Below are positions 1 through 5,406 of a stretch of 7,100 nt of DNA, one piece after another; the stretch's first letter is position 1, and every line of letters begins with the position of its first letter. Below the pieces are notes generated by a model, which searched no databases, was not told the origin of the DNA, and worked only from the letters and a program-made list of their open reading frames with translations. Both the position numbers and the translations under genes were made by a program. The stretch is from an uncultured Atopobium sp. (GTDB lineage Bacteria > Actinomycetota > Coriobacteriia > Coriobacteriales > Atopobiaceae). The stretch lies in NCBI GenBank assembly GCA_937990665.1, contig CALKRF010000085.1, positions 1 through 7,100 of the forward strand, in the 5' to 3' direction.

Positions 1-2
1 GC

Positions 3-38
3 ATGCGTTTTTGTATATTCCAACTAAACGCATTTTTT
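3..38 (+). terminator. possible hairpin terminator at the window edge
   Basis: An 8-bp perfect inverted repeat (ATGCGTTT at 3-10, AAACGCAT at 26-33) with a 15-nt loop is followed by a run of six T (33-38). It could end a plus-strand gene lying left of the window. It could also end transcription of tRNA-Pro on the minus strand, but the sequence past the hairpin on that side is cut off. The stem is AT-rich and the loop long, so this is a weak call. Confidence 0.35.
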
Positions 39-108
39 ACCACTTTGGGTTCCAAAACGCCTATTTCACGACACAAAATGACAAAAGCACATTGATTATC
101 AGGAAAAA

Positions 109-185
<77 letters not shown>

Positions 186-245
186 TTATGTTTTGCCTCG
201 TCCGATGGGATAAATCCATCAAACATTTGCCGCTCTATGTTACCA

Positions 246-1184
246 CTACAACTTGCAGGTGGTGGAGAAGCCTCGCCAACCTTTTGCTTGAGCTGCGGCT
301 GCGATAGCGTTGGCAGCATCCTGTGATTCGCAAAGCGCAAAAGAGCTGCTACCTGAGCCGGAAACCTGAGCGCCAAGAACTCCAGGCTGCGTCTTTAGCC
401 ACTTCTCTACCTCGGCCACCTGTGGTTTTAGCGATTTTGCTGCTGGCGCAAGATTGTTGAAGAGGAGGCTTGCTACCTGCTGGATGAGCTGCTTACTTGC
501 AGCGGCGTTGTCAGAGGCGGGTTCCATACCTGCAGCGTCCTGACCAGCAGCGCGCAAAAGCGCAGACAGATTCTCGTAAGATTCCGGAGCAATTGGCGAT
601 GCATCAAACTGGTCGTAAGCTTCCTTGGTAACAACGCCAGTTTCTGCAGGTAAAACAATAGCAAGCGGAGCGTCAACAGTAGACGTATAGGTTTCTACCA
701 GCGTATCTCCGGCGCCAAGCATAAGCGACGGCTGTGGGTCTAGAAAAAACGCAACGTCAGCGCCAACAGCCTTGGCTACCTCAACTACCAGCGGGTCTAG
801 CGGATCAACGCCCCAACGCTGGGCAAGCAAATACAGCGTTGCAGCAGCATCGGCAGACGATCCGCCCAGGCCGGCCTTCTCGGGAATATGCACTTGCACG
901 TCAATGGAAACATCTGGGGAAATACCCAGCTTAGTGGCGAGAAGAACCGCGGCCTTCCAGGTTGTAGTGCGTTCGGGCAACACGCAGAGCTGCGGCTCAT
1001 GCGTAACCGTAAGCTCCAGCGCGTCATCGACAACAACTGTGTCGTACAGCGCAACGGGAACCATGAGTGAATCTACTTTATGGTATCCTCGCTGGTCTTT
1101 TTGAGCGTGAATGCCCAGGTGAAGGTTGACCTTGCAAGGAATCTGAATGATTTGGCGTCCAAAATTGGACAACGAGGCAGCCAT
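246..1184 (-). CDS. ispE: 4-diphosphocytidyl-2-C-methyl-D-erythritol kinase (IspE)
   Basis: IspE is a GHMP-superfamily kinase. It phosphorylates the 2-hydroxyl of CDP-methylerythritol with ATP in the cytosolic MEP route to isoprenoid precursors. The 312-residue product has the expected family parts. The N-terminal strand carries the catalytic-type lysine (PCKVNLHL, K18), followed by RGYHKVDSL (32-40). The glycine-rich ATP loop PEKAGLGGSSADAA spans 101-114. GADVAFFL (141-148) holds the catalytic aspartate D143. The C-terminal GHMP motif is VSGSGSSSFAL (274-284). Length is normal. The ATG start has only a weak AGG upstream. It begins 39 nt after the veg stop on the same strand, with no terminator between, so the two are probably co-transcribed. 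The stop is 60 nt before tRNA-Pro. Identification is firm from motif order. Confidence 0.96.
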   Translation of the reverse strand: MAASLSNFGRQIIQIPCKVNLHLGIHAQKDQRGYHKVDSLMVPVALYDTVVVDDALELTVTHEPQLCVLPERTTTWKAAVLLATKLGISPDVSIDVQVHIPEKAGLGGSSADAAATLYLLAQRWGVDPLDPLVVEVAKAVGADVAFFLDPQPSLMLGAGDTLVETYTSTVDAPLAIVLPAETGVVTKEAYDQFDASPIAPESYENLSALLRAAGQDAAGMEPASDNAAASKQLIQQVASLLFNNLAPAAKSLKPQVAEVEKWLKTQPGVLGAQVSGSGSSSFALCESQDAANAIAAAAQAKGWRGFSTTCKL

Positions 1185-1223
1185 GAGTGTGAGCCTAGTC
1201 GAAGTAATGCGCGCGCTTCTAAA

Positions 1224-1514
1224 CTACTCTTCAAACTCAAAATCAAACAGACGCTCACCGGTCTCAAAATCAAAAAGCTCAACGGTACCGGTTAGAACGT
1301 CAACGTACTGGTAGGACTGACGGGCAGTGCGACCGCGGCGCTCGCCAACCTCAACGATGAAAAGAGATGGATGGGCCATAACCAGGGTACCTGTGCGCTC
1401 AACAATACGAGAACGTCCCATGTTAGCCTTGACCTTAAGCTTTTGACCCTGAAGTGAGCTGAGCTTCTCGTGAATCTCGTCTACACGATTAACTGGTGGA
1501 ATCTCGTTTTCCAT
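1224..1514 (-). CDS. veg: Veg family protein
   Basis: This is a 96-residue protein of the Veg family, small basic-core proteins of Gram-positive bacteria. In Bacillus subtilis the family member is linked to biofilm matrix gene expression; the molecular mechanism is not well defined. The family signature is clear: KLKVKANMGRSRIVERTG (25-42), HPSLFIVEV (48-56) and RQSYQYVDVLTGTVEL (65-80). The C-terminus is acidic and longer than in B. subtilis Veg (DFETGERLFDFEFEE). The ATG at 1514 is preferred over an in-frame TTG at 1517, because GGAGG (1519-1523) sits 4 nt before the ATG but only 1 nt before the TTG. It is the first gene of the likely veg-ispE unit. In B. subtilis, veg, sspF and ispE are also consecutive, so the neighbourhood is conserved. 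Confidence 0.92.
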   Translation of the reverse strand: MENEIPPVNRVDEIHEKLSSLQGQKLKVKANMGRSRIVERTGTLVMAHPSLFIVEVGERRGRTARQSYQYVDVLTGTVELFDFETGERLFDFEFEE

Positions 1515-1518
1515 CAAT

Positions 1519-1523
1519 CCTCC
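1519..1523 (-). promoter_or_regulatory. Shine-Dalgarno GGAGG that fixes the veg start
   Basis: The minus strand reads GGAGG-ATTG-ATG. The 4-nt spacing favours the ATG at 1514 over the TTG at 1517, which is too close to the ribosome binding site. Confidence 0.75.
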
Positions 1524-1612
1524 AAGTCAATCAGTACGTTTGCGGTGCGACACGTTGATGTGTCGGAGATATGTACCGGTCGACAAACAATAGTCAGAAT
1601 TTCCGAAACTCC

Positions 1613-1641
1613 ACTATACGTTGTAGAAAATGAAATCTCAA
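1613..1641 (-). promoter_or_regulatory. sigma-70-type promoter for veg-ispE
   Basis: On the minus strand, TTGAGA (1641-1636) and TATAGT (1618-1613) are separated by exactly 17 bp. Each hexamer matches 5 of 6 consensus positions. Transcription would start near 1606, giving a 5' leader of about 90 nt before the veg ATG. No terminator-like hairpin is obvious in that leader. This is the best promoter match in the divergent region for the minus-strand unit. Confidence 0.6.
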
Positions 1642-1682
1642 GGTTTTACGACAAATGTCACGGGAACAACATCAGTCGATCG

Positions 1683-1781
1683 GTCAGATTTGCGTCAAGA
1701 TCGCGAGAAGATCGCGTCAGGTTCGCGTCAGATTTGCGTCAGGTTGGCATCGGACTTGCAACGACAGCGCGTCAGAACCCC
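1683..1781 (+). repeat. nine contiguous 11-bp repeats, consensus GTCAGRTTYGC
   Basis: Nine 11-mers follow one another without a gap, starting at 1683, 1694, 1705, 1716, 1727, 1738, 1749, 1760 and 1771. The best copies are GTCAGATTTGC (1683 and 1727) and GTCAGGTTCGC (1716). The copies at 1694 and 1705 drift to GTCAAGATCGC and GAGAAGATCGC, and the last three are more degenerate. A stray similar word, GTCAGAATTTC, occurs at 1593. The array lies between the two divergent promoters and ends 9 nt before the plus-strand -35 element. Eleven bases is close to one helical turn, so equivalent bases fall on nearly the same DNA face. The unit is the reverse complement of the unit in the 3613-3826 array. 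Since 33 nt equals three units, reading frames stay open through the array, which creates false ORFs. Confidence 0.9.
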
Positions 1782-1790
1782 AACAAATTT

Positions 1791-1818
1791 ATGACAAATA
1801 GGGGTCCTCTGATAAAAT
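1791..1818 (+). promoter_or_regulatory. sigma-70-type promoter for the 245-residue membrane protein gene
   Basis: ATGACA (1791-1796) and TAAAAT (1813-1818) are spaced 16 bp, each matching 5 of 6 consensus positions. The predicted start near 1825 leaves a leader of about 25 nt containing the AGGAGG ribosome binding site (1841-1846). The 11-bp repeat array ends just upstream of the -35 element, a position from which a bound activator could contact RNA polymerase. Confidence 0.6.
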
Positions 1819-1850
1819 TAGTAACTAACTTCAAAACACAAGGAGGCCCA

Positions 1851-2588
1851 ATGACTGAGACTCTGGGATATGCCATTAGTAAGACCTGGTATATCGTGCT
1901 TATTTTTGTTGCTCTTGCTATCGGAATTGCATTCCTTTCCAAAAAGAAATCATCTAAAGCTCTTGTTGCTTTATCGGCGCTTTGCCTGGTATTTAGCGTA
2001 GGGTCGTTCGCATTTGGTGGATTGACCGTTTCTGAAGCACAGTCCAAAGGCGCTTCATCTGACCAGCTCAATTCCATGAACCTTATCGAGCTTGTCCAGG
2101 CTAACCAAGCCGCACCAGCTCAGACCTCTGTTAATGACGTCAACGAGCTCTACAACAAGATGGTTTATGTCTATCAGTACGGCTCACCTATTGCGCAGTC
2201 GCTCGCGAGCGACAATCCCTTCGTTCACCATGATCTACCTTGGGTAGCAGCGACTCTTCCTGAACTGAAGAAGCTGCTCGACAAAAACGAAGTAGTCTAT
2301 GTGTCAACAAACAGTCAGATTTTCAAACAGTTGCACATTAACCTTGGTGAAAACGCCGTCGAGCCTTCTGTATTCTTTGTTACTTCGGTCAATCCAGCCG
2401 GTAGATTTTTCCCACTTTCAACTGGAGATATGTCTCGTGCTGGCAAAAAAGATGGCGATAAAATCACGTTTGGTGACAATCTTGAGTTTACGCTTCACAC
2501 GGTTCATACCAATAACGGCGACTATGTGCTTGGCCTTAACTACCAGATTCTTTTTGCTCTCAATGGTTACTTCAAGGATTATAAGTAA
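1851..2588 (+). CDS. uncharacterised protein with two N-terminal membrane segments
   Basis: I do not recognise the family. The 245-residue product has two hydrophobic segments, about 12-29 (TWYIVLIFVALAIGIAFL region) and 37-57, joined by a short basic loop, KKKSSK (31-36). By the positive-inside rule that loop should be cytoplasmic, leaving the roughly 185-residue C-terminal part outside the membrane. That part is soluble and mixed in charge, with no Cys and no repeats or nucleotide-binding motif that I can see. It ends in an aromatic-rich stretch (YQILFALNGYFKDYK). The ATG at 1851 has a perfect AGGAGG 4 nt upstream and a promoter at 1791-1818. The frame stays open back to 1470 only because it crosses the 11-bp repeats, so an upstream start is not credible. 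It is the only plus-strand gene in the window, divergent from veg and convergent with nagB. Confidence 0.88.
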   Translation: MTETLGYAISKTWYIVLIFVALAIGIAFLSKKKSSKALVALSALCLVFSVGSFAFGGLTVSEAQSKGASSDQLNSMNLIELVQANQAAPAQTSVNDVNELYNKMVYVYQYGSPIAQSLASDNPFVHHDLPWVAATLPELKKLLDKNEVVYVSTNSQIFKQLHINLGENAVEPSVFFVTSVNPAGRFFPLSTGDMSRAGKKDGDKITFGDNLEFTLHTVHTNNGDYVLGLNYQILFALNGYFKDYK

Positions 2589-2609
2589 TTTTCGTAGCGT
2601 CGTTAAGCT

Positions 2610-2654
2610 CGCAAACGACAAAGCGTTACTAAACGTGCACGTACAACGTTTGCG
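2610..2654. repeat. 8-bp inverted repeat with nested palindrome
   Basis: CGCAAACG (2610-2617) is matched by its reverse complement CGTTTGCG (2647-2654). Inside lies the perfect palindrome ACGTGCACGT (2634-2643) and a small CGTT/AACG pair. It sits in the 3' region of the 245-residue gene, before the terminator, and has no T tract of its own. It could be an mRNA 3' structure or a protein site; the function is unknown. Confidence 0.4.
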
Positions 2655-2670
2655 CATCATAAACTGCAAC

Positions 2671-2705
2671 AAAAAAACTCCCATTCTCGTGAATGGGAGT
2701 TTTTT
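2671..2705. terminator. bidirectional intrinsic terminator between convergent genes
   Basis: A perfect 10-bp stem, ACTCCCATTC (2677-2686) and GAATGGGAGT (2691-2700), has a TCGT loop. It is flanked by seven A on the left (2671-2677) and six T on the right (2700-2705). It therefore works for the plus-strand 245-residue gene ending at 2588 and for nagB arriving on the minus strand (stop at 2752). Confidence 0.95.
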
Positions 2706-2751
2706 ATTTTCTCGACAGATGATGTTCTGAAACTTTTTGAACCGGTTTGAC

Positions 2752-3486
2752 TTACTCAGCTGGGCAGAGCGAGAGGGCGGCCTCGTCAGCAATAACGGTG
2801 CAGTTAGTGTGAAGCTGCAGGATAGAGGCTGGGCACTGAGGCGAAACATTGCCGTAGCACATGTCGTAAACAGCCTTAGCCTTGTCCTCGCCACTAGCCA
2901 CAATCAGAATGCTGCGCGCAAACATGATGGTCTGAGTGCCCATGGTGTAAGCCTGACGAGGGACGTCCTCCATGCGCTCAAACAAGCGACTGTTTGCCTG
3001 AATGGTGCTCTCGGTGAGGTCAACGCAGTGCGTACCCTTGGAGAAATGATCGTCGGGCTCGTTGAAGCCAATGTGACCGTTGTGACCAATACCAAGAAGC
3101 TGCAGGTCAGGATAACCAGCCTTAGCAACAAGCCTATCGTACTCGGCGCAAGCTGCCTCGACGTCAGGATTAGAGCCGTCGGGCACATGAGTGTTCTCAA
3201 GATCAATGTTTACCAGGTCAAAGAGGTTTTTGCGCATGAAATAGTGATAGCTCTGAGGATCGTCGTGAGAAAGCCCGCGGTACTCATCAAGGTTATACGT
3301 AGAAACCTGCGAGAAGTCCAGGTCTCCCCTCTTGCACCAATCAGCGAGCTGAGCATAGGTGCCAATTGGCGTTGAACCAGTTGCCAGGCCAAGAACACAA
3401 TTTGGCTTCAAAATAATTTGTGCAGAAATAACATTTGCAGCTTTTCTGCTCATGTCCTCGTAATCGCGGGTGCGAACAATCCTCAT
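2752..3486 (-). CDS. nagB: glucosamine-6-phosphate deaminase (NagB)
   Basis: NagB converts glucosamine 6-phosphate to fructose 6-phosphate and ammonia in the cytosol. It joins amino-sugar catabolism to glycolysis. The 244-residue product shows the phosphate loop LGLATGSTPIGTY (32-44) and NLDEYRGL (65-72) with the general-base aspartate D67. GIGHNGHIGFNEP (132-144) contains N136, H138 and E143 at the ring-opening positions. SPQCPASILQLH (215-226) follows near the C-terminus. The Asn at 136, where E. coli has Asp141, and the short length fit the Gram-positive form, which lacks the C-terminal extension of the E. coli enzyme. The ATG at 3486 has GGAGG (3492-3496) at 5 nt; the longer frame to 3543 runs into the terminator stem side and is not used. 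No nagA, PTS gene or NagR-like operator is visible beside it, and no strong promoter; the best -10-like word upstream is TAAACT. Confidence 0.97.
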   Translation of the reverse strand: MRIVRTRDYEDMSRKAANVISAQIILKPNCVLGLATGSTPIGTYAQLADWCKRGDLDFSQVSTYNLDEYRGLSHDDPQSYHYFMRKNLFDLVNIDLENTHVPDGSNPDVEAACAEYDRLVAKAGYPDLQLLGIGHNGHIGFNEPDDHFSKGTHCVDLTESTIQANSRLFERMEDVPRQAYTMGTQTIMFARSILIVASGEDKAKAVYDMCYGNVSPQCPASILQLHTNCTVIADEAALSLCPAE

Positions 3487-3541
3487 GTCTACCTCCAAGA
3501 CAGAAGTCACAGTTACATTTAGTTTAACATTTGAAGCAAGC

Positions 3542-3591
3542 AAAAAAGTAACCGGTCGGCGAGAAGAACAAATATCTCGCTGACCGGTTTT
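3542..3591 (-). terminator. strong hairpin terminator downstream of the rph-rdgB unit
   Basis: A 14-bp stem (3551-3564 with 3575-3588, one G-U pair) encloses a 10-nt A-rich loop. On the minus strand it is followed by TAC and six T (3547-3542); on the plus strand only four T follow. It ends minus-strand transcription from rph-rdgB after the repeat array and insulates nagB, whose start lies 56 nt further on. If it is the real 3' end, the rph-rdgB transcript carries a 3' tail of roughly 280 nt containing the whole repeat array. Confidence 0.85.
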
Positions 3592-3612
3592 GACCTGTTA
3601 TATGGCGTGTTT

Positions 3613-3826
3613 CTGTCAGGAATCTGTCGCTAATCTGTCGCGATTCTGACGTAGAGCTGACGTAAACCTGACGCAAATCTGACGCGGCGGTAGCTTTCTG
3701 TCTGGAATCTGTCAGAAATCTGTCGCGATTCTGACGTAAAGCTGACGCGATGGCAGTTATCTGTCTAGAATCTGACGCGAACCTGACATAACCCTGACGC
3801 GAATCTGACGCGAAACCTACGCCGTG
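3613..3826 (+). repeat. three-block array of 11-bp CTGAC/CTGTC repeats
   Basis: Unit starts fall at 3613, 3624, 3635, 3646, 3657, 3668, 3679 (block A), then 3698, 3709, 3720, 3731, 3742 (block B), then 3761, 3772, 3783, 3794, 3805 and a degenerate 3816 (block C). Spacing is exactly 11 bp inside blocks and exactly 19 bp at both block junctions (3679 to 3698 and 3742 to 3761). The two 19-bp junction units are alike at about 14 of 19 bases and both begin CTGACGCG. Each block opens with CTGTC units (three in A, three in B, one in C) and continues with CTGAC units. CTGTCGCGATT occurs identically at 3635 and 3720, and CTGACGCGAAT is the typical later form. Blocks A and B align unit by unit except that B lacks two CTGAC units. 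The array fills the space from the terminator to the rdgB stop. Confidence 0.92.
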
Positions 3827-3827
3827 C

Positions 3828-4478
3828 CTATCCCAAAATCTGCTTGGAAAGATCCTGCAGAGCGTGGAAACGGTGAGAGATGGCGTTCTTCTCGTCTGGC
3901 TCAAGCTCTGCCATGGTCTTACCTGGAGCATCCTCTGGCCAGAAGAGTGGGTCATAGCCAAAGCCGTTGTGACCCTTTGGCTCGTGGCCAATAACGCCCT
4001 CGCAGTCACCCTCTCCTACCAGCACAGATCCGTCTCTATAGACCAGAGCAACGGTGGAGTGGAAGCGAGCAGTGCGGTCCTCATCAGCAACATCAGTAAG
4101 CTCTGCCAAAAGCTTCTGATTGTTTGCAGCATCATTGCCATGCTCGCCAGCATAACGAGCAGAATAGATTCCAGGAGCTCCGTCCAGAACGTCAACGCAA
4201 ATGCCGGAGTCGTCTGCAATAGCTGCTACGCAATCTACCTCGTCAAGCGCAGCCATTGCCTTGATCAAAGCATTGTCACGGAACGTCTGGCCGTTCTCTT
4301 CTGGATCAGGGAAATCGCCCAGCTGACCAAGCGCTACAAAGCTTATACCAGGCATTACCTTAGAGAGGATAGCCTCAATCTCAACAAGTTTGTGAGCGTT
4401 GCCCGTTGCAACTACCACGGTTGTATTTGGATCAAAGGTCACAGCGTTAGAACCCTGATTTTCATTATTTTGACTCAT
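3828..4478 (-). CDS. rdgB: dITP/XTP pyrophosphatase (RdgB/HAM1 family)
   Basis: This enzyme hydrolyses non-canonical purine nucleoside triphosphates (dITP, ITP, XTP) to monophosphates and pyrophosphate. That keeps deaminated bases out of DNA and RNA. The 216-residue product has all family motifs: ATGNAHKLVEI (24-34), ENGQTFRDNALIKA (61-74), ADDSGICVDVLDGAPGIYSARYAG (88-111; D90 at the catalytic-base position), GFGYDPLFWP (172-181) and AELEPDEKNAISHRFHAL (190-207). The first 20 or so residues (MSQNNENQGS...) are a short polar extension. The ATG at 4478 has AGGGAG (4484-4489) 5 nt upstream, lying inside the end of rph. The rph stop is only 2 nt before this start, so translation is probably coupled. 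The 11-bp repeat array begins immediately past the stop. Confidence 0.97.
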   Translation of the reverse strand: MSQNNENQGSNAVTFDPNTTVVVATGNAHKLVEIEAILSKVMPGISFVALGQLGDFPDPEENGQTFRDNALIKAMAALDEVDCVAAIADDSGICVDVLDGAPGIYSARYAGEHGNDAANNQKLLAELTDVADEDRTARFHSTVALVYRDGSVLVGEGDCEGVIGHEPKGHNGFGYDPLFWPEDAPGKTMAELEPDEKNAISHRFHALQDLSKQILG

Positions 4479-4480
4479 GG

Positions 4481-5242
4481 TTACTCCCTAAATCCTGTCA
4501 CTTGATTTTGCAGGTCAACAAGGTGAGCGATGCCAGCTTGGCCAAGGTCGAGCAGCTGGTTGAGTTGCTCGCGATCAAACGGGCCGCCCTCGCCTGTTCC
4601 TTGTACTTCAATTATCTGTCCAGTTTCTGTTCCGACAAGGTTCATGTCAATGTCCGCATGAGAATCCTCGGGATAGTCAAGGTCCAGCAGCGGCTTGCCA
4701 TTCACATAGCCCATAGAAATCGCAGCTACCTGACCTGTAAGAGGGAGTCTGGGGAGAATGTCCTTCTCGACAAGTGAGTAGAGGGCGTCGTGAAGTGCCA
4801 CCCAAGCACCAGTGATACTTGCAGTTCTGGTGCCGCCGTCTGCCTGAAGGACGTCGCAGTCCAGCGTGATGGTGAACTCGCCCAGACGGTTGAGATCAAC
4901 AACGGAGCGTAGCGAGCGACCGATCAGACGTTCAATCTCCATGGAGCGGCCCTTGCGGTTGGCGCGCTCTCGCTTGGTGCGGCGGTTAGTTGACGCAGGT
5001 AGCATGGCATATTCGGCCGTGACCCAACCCGCGCGAGAACTGCGTCGCCATGCGGGAACGCCCTCTTCGACGGTAGCGGTGCACAGGACGCGCGTGTCGC
5101 CGAACGTGACCAGGCACGATCCGTCGGCGTTCTTCATGACGTTGCGCTCGAGGGTGACGGGGCGCATCTGGTCCCACGCGCGGTTATACGAACGTAAAAC
5201 TTGCAAAGAAGCGTTAGATTGCAGCGTAGAGTCAGATTTCAT
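4481..5242 (-). CDS. rph: ribonuclease PH
   Basis: RNase PH is a phosphate-dependent 3'-5' exoribonuclease that trims tRNA precursors and other RNAs and works as a hexameric ring. The 253-residue product has the RPVTLERNVMKNADGSCLVTFGDTRVLCTATVE core (27-59), GWVTAEYAMLP (72-82) and RLIGRSLRSVVD (105-116). DCDVLQADGGTRTASITGAW (128-147) contains the phosphate-binding TR pair (T138, R139). DLDYPEDSHADIDMN (187-201) holds the active-site acidic residues, and QGTGEGGPF (214-222) follows. A leader of about 20 residues precedes the usual start region. The ATG at 5242 is chosen over an in-frame GTG at 5257, because the ribosome binding site lies between them. The gene is paired with rdgB, an order also seen in other Gram-positive genomes such as mycobacteria. 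Confidence 0.97.
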   Translation of the reverse strand: MKSDSTLQSNASLQVLRSYNRAWDQMRPVTLERNVMKNADGSCLVTFGDTRVLCTATVEEGVPAWRRSSRAGWVTAEYAMLPASTNRRTKRERANRKGRSMEIERLIGRSLRSVVDLNRLGEFTITLDCDVLQADGGTRTASITGAWVALHDALYSLVEKDILPRLPLTGQVAAISMGYVNGKPLLDLDYPEDSHADIDMNLVGTETGQIIEVQGTGEGGPFDREQLNQLLDLGQAGIAHLVDLQNQVTGFRE

Positions 5243-5246
5243 AGCG

Positions 5247-5252
5247 TTCCTT
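5247..5252 (-). promoter_or_regulatory. Shine-Dalgarno AAGGAA that fixes the rph start
   Basis: The minus strand reads AAAAGGAA-CGCT-ATG, placing the purine-rich site 4 nt before the ATG at 5242. It sits downstream of the alternative GTG at 5257, which rules the longer start out. Confidence 0.7.
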
Positions 5253-5298
5253 TTCACATCTGCATAGAAAAGCAGTTAATTATTTTTGAAACGACTCT

Positions 5299-5328
5299 AG
5301 TATACCTGTCTGTACACCGCCCTCTGAA
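5299..5328 (-). promoter_or_regulatory. probable promoter for rph-rdgB
   Basis: On the minus strand, TATACT (5304-5299, 5 of 6 consensus) lies 18 bp after TTCAGA (5328-5323, 4 of 6). Transcription would start near 5291, about 50 nt before the rph ATG. The -35 match is only fair. I see no hairpin terminator between the permease gene and this point, so read-through from the permease gene is also possible. Confidence 0.5.
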
Positions 5329-5362
5329 ACACTTTATTGTTGCTCTTGTTGGTATTACTTTG

Positions 5363-5387
5363 TTGCTATTTATTGCTATTTGTTGCC
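5363..5387. repeat. short 10-bp tandem repeat, TTGCTATTTR x2.5
   Basis: TTGCTATTTA (5363-5372) is followed directly by TTGCTATTTG (5373-5382) and TTGCC (5383-5387). It lies in the AT-rich gap just past the permease stop. The unit is unrelated to the 11-bp CTGAC family. It may be simple low-complexity drift. Confidence 0.5.
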
Positions 5388-5406
5388 ACTGCCTTTAACG
5401 TAATGA

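Noticed and set aside
1470..1850. 127-codon N-terminal extension of the 245-residue gene
   Set aside because: It overlaps veg on the other strand and runs through promoters and repeats. The ATG at 1851 has a perfect AGGAGG and a promoter just upstream.
2737..3375. Plus-strand 212-codon open frame opposite nagB
   Set aside because: It is a shadow of the nagB coding strand; nagB has full catalytic motifs and a proper start.
3613..3826. CRISPR array
   Set aside because: Units are 11 bp and contiguous with no unique spacers, and no cas genes are nearby.
3524..4009. Minus-strand open frame of 161 codons with recurring SDSRQ-type peptides
   Set aside because: It overlaps the 3' end of rdgB in another frame, has no ribosome binding site, and its repeats simply reflect the 11-bp DNA repeat.
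5231..5241. GTCAGATTTCA at the rph start, similar to the 11-bp unit
   Set aside because: A single isolated word inside coding sequence without a neighbour at 11 bp; probably chance.
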